Assembly: GCF_000151665.1 (NCBI RefSeq)
Contig: NW_013171822.1
Span: forward strand, 1 to 64,000
Source: Blastocystis hominis
Lineage: Eukaryota; Sar; Bigyra; Opalinata; Blastocystidae
Direction of reading: 5' to 3'
Length of the DNA: 64,000 nucleotides
In this document: positions 49,024-61,000 of the stretch, in pieces
Position numbering within the stretch: the stretch's first letter is position 1
Layout of the letters: each line of letters begins with the position of its first letter
Translations under genes and position numbers: made by a program
Notes under the pieces: model-generated
What the model was told of the DNA's origin: nothing
What the model saw: the letters and a program-made list of their open reading frames with translations, nothing else
The model's database searches: none

Positions 49024-52000
49024 AATGTTTATCGGTATGAATATAAAAGTGACGAATGGCAAAAGAGAAATAAACATACCTATTAAGGATAAAAACACTC
49101 GACTACACGACTTGAGTAAATATGTCCAGGTAACTCGCTCATAGTTATAATTATGTGCATAGAAATATCTGTATAACGGTACAGATCCAATTTACTATAT
49201 ATCTGATACAAAACTGGTCGATGCGACTCAGCCTATTGTTTCTCAATGTAAGAATGGTGACACGATACGGATATGCAAAGTTCATAACTATAATGTAATT
49301 TGGGATGGTCAACGGCAAAGCTTTCTCTATTACACCAATGTTCCGTTCTCATTATTTGTTTATGCCCTTTTCCATCAGTTGGGCATAGCAGATAATAAAA
49401 GAGATATGTATGATCTGTATTGTGGAAGTCAGTTAATTGGTCACAAGTTTCAACTTCCATTTTCTGGATTATCTGCTGATATTCGTATAGTACGAAAGAG
49501 AGGTATTTTCTATATTTTCATAATGAGGTAGATGGAACGCGAATGATAAATACGCAAAAAGCTTCGACAATATGTAGTATCGAGTGATATTCGTAAATTA
49601 TAGTAGCGAAGCCAGCTATTGATGATGAAGATGAAGAAGAAGATAATGATCTGCCCGTCGACAATTCAATTGTCAAAATTACGATTTCTATGAACGAAAA
49701 GAAGCTATCGGTATCGGTTTATGAGAATTCGCTCTTGTCTACTCTGAAAGAAAAGTATCTGAAATATATTTTAGATCATAAACCTACTTCAGAAGAACTG
49801 TCTAGTTATTATCTAAGTTATGAAGACAAAGAACTAGATGAATCGAAACAAATCGGCGAATTGCATTTATCGTCTTACTATTTGGAATGTCACTACAGAA
49901 TATTTACAAAACAACAAATTCAAGACCAAGATGAATATGATTTGCCCGTCGAAAATCCAACTGTCAAAATTACGATTTCTATGAACGAAAAGAAGCTATC
50001 GGTATCGGTTTATGAGAATTCGCTCTTGTCTACTCTGAAAGAAAAGTATCTGAAATATATTTTAGATCACAAACCAACTTCAGAAGAACTCTCAAATTAT
50101 TACTTGAGCCATAATGATAATGAACTAGATGAATCGAAACAAATCGGCGAATTGCATTTATCGTCTTATTATTTGGAATGCATGCTTGTTCATATGGTAC
50201 GAGTATTTGAAGAGGGAGATAATGAACCACATGTCATAAAGTTTGGAAAATCCATTTCTGTTGAGCAGATTGTTTCTACTGTAGTGGGATCTGAGTTTAT
50301 CGATTCCTGTTACCTAACGAAAACAAACTCTTCAATCGTTTTGAAAGATGCCATTTCCACTTCTCTTGATTTAACTCGTAAATTAGCTATATTCTACTCA
50401 TGAATAGTACATTCATCAGAGGAAAAGACTATTACGGTTTTAGTCGTTGATGATGACTCAAAAGCGACTTATTCACTATGTGTTCTTGTCAGTGGTAAGG
50501 CTGGAGAGTTGCTGCAATATGCAAACAAAGATCCATCCGAGTTTTGCCTTTATCACAGTCGTCATGGAGTTCTCAACTTAGAGCAATCACTATCTTCTCA
50601 GGGAATTCAGAATGAAGACCGGTTGATAAGTATTTGTATGGTCTGTTCGTAAATTGTAGTATGTCAAAATGGCAGACTTCCTAAAAAGCATGTTGTGATT
50701 GTTGATAGGATTAATGGTGTTACTAAGGAGTATGAGTTGGATGCTAAAGGTACGATTGAAGATTACATGAAAGAACATTGGAAAGTATACTGATTCCTTT
50801 TTGGAATTTATTCTAGATTACTACTGGAAATAGTGCGAGTCTGGGAGTAATAATGAATTGGATTGTTACCCTATCCAGTAAAAAAGAATCATTGAGGATT
50901 AATACTTCAATTCAATCATTACTGATTGGTAATTCAGTGTCACTTGACTGTAAGAAACTTGAACTATTGCTTTAGATATAGTATGGCTTAAATCAAATTT
51001 CCAAAAGCAAATATCAGATAAGAGAGAGAAGTCAGAAACACAACCATTGACATCTACACTTGTGAGACCTCTGAAGCCCAGTCCTTCACCTACTCCAACG
51101 AAACCTATTATTCCGCGACCAGTAATAAGAATAAAACAACAGACAATATCTAATAGTACTATTTCCAACTCAGCTTCTTCAGGAAGCAGTCAGCCTCAAA
51201 GCGATAATTTCAATAGCACTATGGGTGGATTATCGATTCGGGGATCTGTCAATTCCGTTACTAGTTTACCTAATACCTCACCTCATCCACAAGATGAATA
51301 TAAAGCACATGGTAGAGAGAGTGGATACTTGGTATCAAGCCAATTCACATCATTCACTATGAGTCGTGGAGGATTGAGTTCGACTACTTATGCAAGGCCA
51401 AAAACTGTAACGTATGAAGCTTTTGAATTAGAGGCTGTTATCTGTTTTATTGCTCGCAGCAAATCTTACAGTGAAACAATTAAGTCCGGTGAGTTGAATG
51501 AAAGAAAGCCGTTAATCGAAAACTTCATAAATGTTTTCATTTATTATGGTTGTGATAAATAGAGCAAATTAGAGTCGAAAGATAAACAGAAATGGACAAT
51601 ACTAGATGAAACAGGTAAGAAAATAAAAATGGATACAGTGGCGAGAACTAGTGGATCAAGGCTTTGTGTGTTTATAATTCCTGTGAGTAAATAGTGAAAA
51701 AGATAAAGATTAGGAAAGACACCTGGAATTAAAGAGTGCAGAGTTTATATCAATAGAATCAACACAACCTCTTTCAAAAAGAGAGATTCTATATAGTGAT
51801 CCAGATAAATCCATTTTGTTTCATGGAGTTTGTAAATGATTCGTTTTTTTTTGCTAAATATGCAGGGAAGATATCTTCGAATAGTACCAAACAATTGAGA
51901 GATGTGTTTTCTGATAATAGAACTGCTTCTCTAAAAGCAATTGATGTTTCAGGTATTGTTTTTGTTTTAGAATGATAGATAGATGAGGTTAACAACACTG

Positions 52001-55000
52001 AAATAGATATAGCGTATTACCCGAACAATGGAGAAATGGGTTTTACAAAAATGATTTTTCCATGTACAAATGTTTAATCACTGTAATAGTAGTTAAAACT
52101 TTATCTGGTGAAGGAATTAAGAATTTGGTCGGAATTGTTATGAATAATAAATTTGATAGTTTGAAGAAAATAACAATAGTGTTAAGTAGAATTCATATAT
52201 TTTGATTATGTTGTAGATTCCTATGAACATCAAAAGCAAATAACTACCATTTCTCACAACTGCCGAATGGAGAAACAAAAATCAGACAAACCAATCGACA
52301 TATATGTGAATGATAAAAATATCATGGAAATGGAAGATGAGACAAATAATGCTATTTCTACGAAACCTATTCGCATAGTGACCATAGGTAAAGAATTCAT
52401 ATTGATGATAATGAATAGAGCCGAATGATTTTGAAGAAAAAGACTTTGAAATAGTAGAGAATAACCAGCGAAGTTATGGAAATGATGAGTCCATTTTGGT
52501 CTATGAAGATGGAACAAATCAATGTGTTTCTGAGATTTTCGATTCCTTGAAAGTGAATTATGACCAACCTAATGCTAGGAGTTTTTACTCCCTTCAATCT
52601 GCTTTGACTGATGGATGTGATTATGCTCATATGGGAGATACGCTTAGTTTCAGCGGAATACCTCACTTGCAGAAAGACGAAATAGCATTCATTCTTCCAC
52701 TTATCAATCATGATGAAGCTCAAACTCACAACACCATTCCTGAAACAATCTATTTCCACTGCATTTCTGGAGGGAAGAATGCTACGATTGGCATTTTGTC
52801 TCCCCTTGATAAGAATAAGGTTATCACTGTATTATGCAGATCCAATGTGCTCATTTTCCATTCCACAGAGGAATATGTTCGACTGATTAAGGCAATACGC
52901 TCTGACAGAGATGAATGGGAGTATATCGAATCGAAAGCCTATCGATATGTGGAAACAATGAAAGAAGATCCTCCCTTTATCAGAGAAACAAATGAAACCC
53001 GAATTCGAAATCAAATCGTGGAAGATGTGATTCAATACAACATTCCAGTGGTAATTGAGGGAGTGACTTCGTCAGGCAAAACATTCACAGTGGAGCAATA
53101 CTGTCGACGTTCTCTCGTTCCCTTTGTGAGATACAACTTCAGTCCTTCGTCCACAACTGAGGAATTGCTTGGAGATATGGTAATTACGAACGATGATACA
53201 GAGAAGATCAAATTCCAGGATGGAGCTTTCACGGATGCATTCATTCATGGCAAACTGCTATTGATGGATGAAATGTCTCTGGCTCCTCCTTCTGTGGTTC
53301 AGAGTGTGTTATCGTATTTGTTTGGCAAGAAGATTCTCCATGAAGGCAAGGATGGAAGTGAAGAGCGTGTAATGCATCGAGATTTCCGCATTATTGCCAC
53401 TCAGAATCCTGCTGGAAGTTCTTACAAGCGAAGCAATCTGTCTTCTGCAATTCGCGATTGTTTCCGTTTTATCACTCACGATTCAACGAAACAGAAATAC
53501 TTCCCAATGATTGACAGAAAGGAAAGATTGGACATCATAACGGCAATGTTTGGAGGAGATACAGAAATAGGAAGAAGAGTGTGTGAGATTCATAATCGAG
53601 CTGATAATCGAAAGAATGTGTCTGGAAGAGAGATTGATAAAGGGAAGGATTACACACTTCGAGATTGTAGTCGAACAAAATGGATGATGAAAACACTGAT
53701 GGATAGCAAGATAAATGAAAGTAAAGCATTGAATCGAGCTTTACAAATCGCATACAATGAAGATTTGAGAACAAATCCAGTATTCAAAGCGGATATTACT
53801 TTCAGTGAAGCTGCTTTAGACAAGGAATGCTGGAAGGATGTGTATGATCGAGTTCGACTAGGATTGGAATCTGGATGTCATGTTCTATTGATTGGAGAAA
53901 CGGAATATGTATCTCGAAAGTATTGTCGAGCAATAATGGAGATAATGCAGAATGAAGGAACATCCTGCGAAGTGATTCATTGCAGTTCGACTTCTTCAAC
54001 AGAAAGTGTGATTGGAAGCTATTCGCTCGAGAAAGATGATGATGAAGGCAAGCCAGTTCCTCGTTTCTGTCCTTCTCCATTGCTTACAGCGATTGAAAAT
54101 GGAGGTATTTGTGTTCTTCAATCGATGCATTTGATGAAATCGAATGTGATCGAGCGATTGAACTCTGTGTTGGAATTATCACCTGCAGATGGCCATCATC
54201 ATGTAGTTCGATTTGATGAACGTCGAGAAAGACCCGAATTCGAAATGAGTCCCGAATTCCGTGTAATCGCAACAACGTCTGAGAAAGGTTTACTGGCATT
54301 TTCTCCTGCCTTGAGAAACCGATTTTTGGAAGTATTTGTGAGTCATGAAGATGCAAAGCGATTTGAAAACTCTCCCAAACTGGGCAAGATAACAAGAGAT
54401 GAAATTGGTGAAGTGATTCATGATTATTCTCAAACAATCGATTGGTTCAATCAGCAAGAACTTCATCGAATGGTTTATTTCGCTACTCAGTTAGCTGGAT
54501 ACGAATTGGATGAATCTCTGATTGAACTGCTCGCTAGACAACAGCCAATTCATGAACTGCAATCCCTTCGAAGCCATTGGACTGAAGCTTCAAGATTGTT
54601 CTATTGTATTTGTAGGAACAAGGCTGTGGCATTGTGTGGACCTAGAGGCAGTGGAAAGTCCTATGCAATTCGCGAAATCATCAATAAGCTCTATATCAAA
54701 AGCTATCAAGTGTTCAGTGTGTCTGGAGAAACCGAGTTTTCCACTCTGATGGGAAGTATGGATATGAATGGCGATTTCCGAGCTGGAAGATTGCTCCAAG
54801 CTGTAGAAAGTGGAGAATTAGTGATATTCGAAAATGCTGAAAACATGTCAGCAGAATTACTAGAAATGCTTGATACTGTTTGTGATCCTTTCACTGATGA
54901 GTTCACTTATCCAGCCTCTATCAATCATCGGATTCACCCTTCATTCCGAGCTTTGTTCGTATTCACAACACGTCGAGTGAATTCGCTGCCTTCTCTTCCT

Positions 55001-58000
55001 GCTTATTTCGATATTTGTAAAATGAGTCCAATCCAGAGTAATGAAGCGAAACAGTTGATGAATAGTGAAATCTGCAAACGATTATGTGATCATATTGATA
55101 GTAATGAGATTCCATTGAATGAAGTATTCACTCTGGATAAGATTTGTTTCAATTCTCCTCATCCAACATTACGAGTTGCAGCATTGTTTGCAAATCGAAA
55201 AGATCACAAAGAACTACTTGAGAAAGTAATAGAAGAATGGAAAAAGACAGCTGACACTGAAGTAAAGCAAGAATTGGAAATGGCAAGTGTGGTTTTGTCA
55301 ACTCCAACAGTAACAGCAATAAAATCCCCAAAGAATGAATCATGTTCATTGCTTCAACGTGGACCTCTTCAAACAATAGTTCCAATCGAATACTCAAAAT
55401 TAGAACATGTTGATTCTTCTGTATTATCTGCATTGTTTACTCTTTCTATTTCCAATTTCAAGCAAACTTATCTTCCTGTGTTATTGGTTGGTGATTCAGA
55501 TATTGCTTCTGAAGTCACTCATTTGCTGTTTCCCAATGCCGCTCATATGGAAATGTCTCGTTCAATGGAAATGTCTCACACATTTGGTGAGATTTCTGTT
55601 TGTCGTAAAGAAGACATTCAATACATTTTGAGACAAACATCGATCCAAAATGTTGATGGAACTCCAATGGAAGTATATCGAGAATTTCTGATAAAATTAC
55701 TCGGAGATACGGAAGAGGAAAAATCGGTGTTGATGATGCGTCCTGGTCCGATTCTTCGTTCGATAATGAGTAACAATTCGATTGTGTTGAACAATATCAA
55801 TCTATTGAATGATCGATTGCTTCCTCGATTATATTCATTGCTGTTTAGTTTGGATTCGCAAGAGTTTAGTCTATTCGAAGATTATTCCCAAATTCAACCA
55901 AAGATTCTTGGTGAATCTGTAAATGCGATTGTAACATGCGAAGATCCAGATTATGGAAGAGTTGCAAAGAAAGACCAATTCATTCAAGTGTTTTGTCAAC
56001 CCTATTCTGGATTAGAAAGGGCGAAATATGAGTTTGAAAATCGAGATGACTATCCTTTGCACATTCTACGAAAGTCAGATATGCTGAGGAATGAATTTGT
56101 GAATGCTGAGAAAGTAATTCCATTCTATCTTCGATTCCTTCAATCTGATTTGGCATCTCGAGAAAATCTGATTCAAATGGGAATGATGAATAAGGATTTG
56201 AAGGAAGTGAGTGAATTCCTTCAATCAAGCAACAAGGATGATGCAATGCTAGAAGATTTGAAGCAAACTCTATCATTCCTATTTACAAATGATGTTATTG
56301 ATGATATAGAATCCAGCCTTCATTCCAAGCATCCATTACTTTCTACAAAGACCACGATTCAGCTATTGGCATCCATCGTATTGGCAGATCGAAGTCATCT
56401 TCCTCTGATTCTAGAAGGAGATCCTGGAGTAGGCAAAACCGTTTCTGCTGAGAATTATTTCGTAAAGGAGAATCTTGACTATAAGCGAATCAATTTTTCG
56501 AATACCATAACGATTGATAGTTTGTTTGGATGTTATACGATTGTGAATGGATCATTACAATTTAGAGATGGAAGTATTACAGAACTATTGAGGAGAGGAG
56601 ATCATTCAGATCAACGAATCGCATTGTTATTAGATGAAGTGAATTTGGCTCCATCAGATGTGCTTGAAGTATTACTCACTCTGATTCGTTGTTATGTGAA
56701 TCACGATCCATTCCAAGTTCCAGGAGGCGATTTGATTAAAATTCCATCGAACATGCTGATCATTTGCTGTATGAATCCAGCATCCATGTCAGCAAATCGC
56801 AGCACATTGCCTCGTCAATTCTACAAGTATTGTATTTATCATCGTGATTTGAAATACACATTGAATGAATTGTTCCTCACAGCTCGTCAAATCTTGAGTA
56901 ATGTAATGAAGTCGGAAGAAGAATCAACAGAGAATCAGATTCTTGATTTGTTTGAATACTCTTACAACTCCTATCAAAAGACATCGATTCCATTCTCACT
57001 TCGAGATGTATTGAAAGTGGATCAGATTGTGAATAATGGAAATAACCTATCATTGGAAACTGCTTTATGGTTGGTGTTTGCTTGTCGTTATGAAGAATCG
57101 GAGAGAAAAGAAATCGAGAAGATATTGAAGCTGGAAGATACATTGAAAGTTGATATTATCAAACAAGACGACCAATGTGTTGTTCGTGGTTATTGGGACA
57201 TTGAAACACAACAAATGTATTCAGGATCTTTCAAAGAGTATTGTTTCACTTCAACAGAGAAAGTGACGATATTCAAGTTGAGTCTTGCTTTACAATCCAA
57301 ACGAGCCATTTTGGTTTATGGTTCTTCTCCCTCTGGCAAATCGTATTGTATTTCGAATCTGGCATTGATGTGGGATAAACAATGCACTTCTGTGTTTTTG
57401 AATCACGAAAGCTCTCCAGATGTGTTCATTGGTCGAAGTACTCTTGGAATTGATGAAAATGGGAATGAATGTATTAAATTCCGAGAAGGTCCGCTGTTGA
57501 AAGCAATGGAGAGTGGAGATTGGATTGTGATCGAAGATATTCATTTGGCAAACAATGATGTGATGGAATCGCTGAATTCTCTGTGTGAAGAAAATCCAAC
57601 ATTGAAGGTATTAGCAGGAAATGAAGAAATAACGTATTCAATGCGACCGAAAAGGGGAGAGAGAAGGATTCACGAAGCATTCCGAATCTTCTTTACAATA
57701 TCGGACAATACGTTGAAACACTTTACTGGACCATTCTTGAGTCGTTGTGTGATTGTGTATTGTGATCCAATATCGACTCAAGCAAATGTTCAAGAAATCT
57801 GTCAAATCAATGAATCAATACACGATCCTTGTAATTTTGGAATTGAAGAATCTAAAACATTCCGCCGATGTATTCGAGTGATAAACAGTAAAGAGAGAGA
57901 TGCATTCTTGTATGAATTTGGATGTAATCCGAAGAAATATACTGTGGTGTCAAATATTAGTATCCCTAAATCTATTGATTATGATCTGTTTGAGTTTTTG

Positions 58001-61000
58001 GACAATGTGAAGAGTTTTTCTGACACTGATAGAATGACTCGAATGATTGCTATAATGGAGAAGATTTGTTCCAGTACAAAGAGTGCATTTGTGATCGACG
58101 ACACTATTGAACTACTACAAAGCTGTATAAAGTATTTTGAGAAGAATTTCATTTATTATGTAATGGATTGTGCAATCAAAGTACTGGAAATGGATAATCT
58201 TCAGAATTGTATGATGAAGAAACAAGATGGAGAAAATGCAGGTGTTCTTCGTCGTTGGTATTTGATTTCATCGATTGATCCGAAAATGAAAAGCAAATAC
58301 AAAATGTCAAATTGGATGTATAATAAGAGAATTCCAATAAGAGATGTTTTTGAACTGAAAACTCAGGATACATATAGATATTTGGAATTGCTGTTTATTT
58401 GTGATAGAAGAAATGAGTTATTTGATTTTATGGGAGAAAATGTATTGAATGATTTGGTACTTGAAGTATTTGCAATGTTGGAGAACAGTGATCGGAGTGA
58501 TTTGGCAGAACAAATGATGAAGGCAATCACCAATATTCGAGAAATCTATTTGGATGTGAAAAAGAGAGAGCAATATTTGAGTCAGAAGGCTAAGCGAAAT
58601 GATTGTTTTCATCTTCGCAATCAAATTGAATCAGTGAAGCTATCAATTGAGTGTTTCCCCTCTGAGATAAGGGAATCAAACAATGTGAAAGAAATCATCA
58701 ACACTCTTGAAACAATCGAATCAGCAGCCAAAAGTTATGTAATGAGTTGTTGTGGTGATGACGATGATGAACAAGAAATGAAATCCAGATTCACTGATGC
58801 TGAATATGGATGTGGAAAGGATGAAAAATTGAAAGACCATTTGAGAAAGGCCTTTACAGATGGAATGATTGATAGTAAAACATACAAATCCTTGAATTTC
58901 AATGTCATTGAAACTAATTATTCTATCTACAAATACAATCACACAATCAATGATTCCATTGTTAAGACATCTCATTTGATTTACAAGTTGAAAACATTCA
59001 AAAACTATCCGTTCATATTGAGTGAATATGCAGATGTATTGAAAAGATTAGAATTAAATGTGGCTGATATTTTGAAAGAATTCAGAAGTTCATCAATTCT
59101 CCTTCCTCACTTATTGACCATGCTGAATGTTTTGCTGAAAAAGGATATGCATAGTCTAGTTTGGGAGAGGTTATTAGAAGAATACAGCGAATATCCATTT
59201 GTAACTCCAGTTGAAGTAACTCAAGGAGACTTTGAGGCAGCCATTGAAATGTTGTTTGAAAAAGATTGGTATAACACGTATTGGAAGTCAATAGAAAATA
59301 AAGTGAAAGAACGATCTGAGGCATGTGTTGAGCTAAAAAGGAAATTGGTACGTAATTATTACTCCACTATTCAGCCAAAAGAGATTGTATTGAGAGTTCC
59401 ATTGATTTTGGAGGCAATTGATAATCTGAATGGATTAAACAAATACAGCCATTTAGAAGTGTCTCAAGTTGATGTTTGGTGGAAATGTGATCTTCCTTCT
59501 CGTGTTGAACCAGGAACTACTATTTCGAGTGAGGTATTGAAAATGGAACAATCGCTTCTGCATCCAAATGATAATTTACATAGTTCTGTGTTGAAAGAAA
59601 TGTGGACACCCGAATGTCCAATGAAAATCCATGATAAACTGGCTATAATTTGTCCACGCAAACGAACACTCTTAGGAAATGTTGTATTAGACATATTGAA
59701 AGTAGATATTTTGCGACGATCTCTGGAGAAAGTGATAAGACAGGTACAAGATATTGATGATCTTGTATCAAAAGTAATAGCTACTGCTCAAGCAGAATGC
59801 AAAGTGGAATTAGATGAGCTTCAAAAAACGTGGGAAGAATCAAATGCCAAAATGAAGGAATGTGAAGCAAAATATCAACAAAAATATGAAGAAGTTGTCC
59901 AGAAGAGACAAGAATTGATTGACAAATATACAAAAATAGCAGAAGACAGAACTAAAAATAGTGGATTTGAAAAGGATTATGAAACAAAAAACAGGAACAC
60001 AATTGGAATGTTCACTTATATGCATGCCGTGAATAATCTTAAGGATCAAAGTATTAAGAATTATATTGGTCACAAACAAATACAGAAGCATATTATTGAA
60101 TATAAACCAAGATACGAGTATCATCCATTTGATTTCCAAATGATATTCATACCGGAGTATTCACTATTTATGAGTGAACATAAAACTGCAACAATTTGTT
60201 TATATGCTCCAGAGGGGATTGATACATATCTAGTGTCGGATACCTTCCAAATATCTGATAAGGTTAAAGACTATGGTGTGTCTTTGTCAACTGGCTATTT
60301 GCTAGTTTTGCCATTAGCACCATTCAAATGGACTGTAGTAATTCAAATTGATGGAATAGCAGTGACTTTAAAGAAGAATGATATTTGTATGGTATATTAT
60401 TCTAATACTCAAGGTGTATTAAGAGATTATCATGAATATAAAAAGGGTAAAGGTTTTTTGCGTGATGTTACTAAATATAATTGGGATATGTATTTATTGC
60501 TCTTTATGTTAAAATCGATGATTCAAATAAGAGATAAGTTTAAATTGAAATACAATATTCCTGTTAATCAAGATCAGCTCTTGACATTTAACAAATATAA
60601 TGGCTCTAGTGGAAGTACTTATAACTCATCATATGTATATATTCCTAGTGGACAATTTTATAGTTCATTTTGTCTATATAAATCAGAATATTCGTCTTAT
60701 TCGTCATATATTTTTAAATGTAATGAAATATGTTCAGCAAATGATATACTTCCAGTTGATAAATTATCCTTTAATAAGCTAAAAAAACAATGGCATTATG
60801 ATGATTACATTCGTATGGGTCATAATAATATTGGCCATATTAGTTGCATTCATACTTTAGCAGAGACTGATGTAAATGAGTATAATGCCCTGTATGACAA
60901 CATGATGGGATATGAACGACAAAGCAATTTGACAAAAATTACAGAAAGTGAAAACAACGCAAGATATAAAGCCAAACTAAAATCAACAGAATCTTTAATC

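Noticed and set aside
49024-49144. Separate small 40-residue gene at the start of the giant gene
   Set aside because: A 33-bp GT..AG intron with correct phase links it to the following exons, so it is the first exon.
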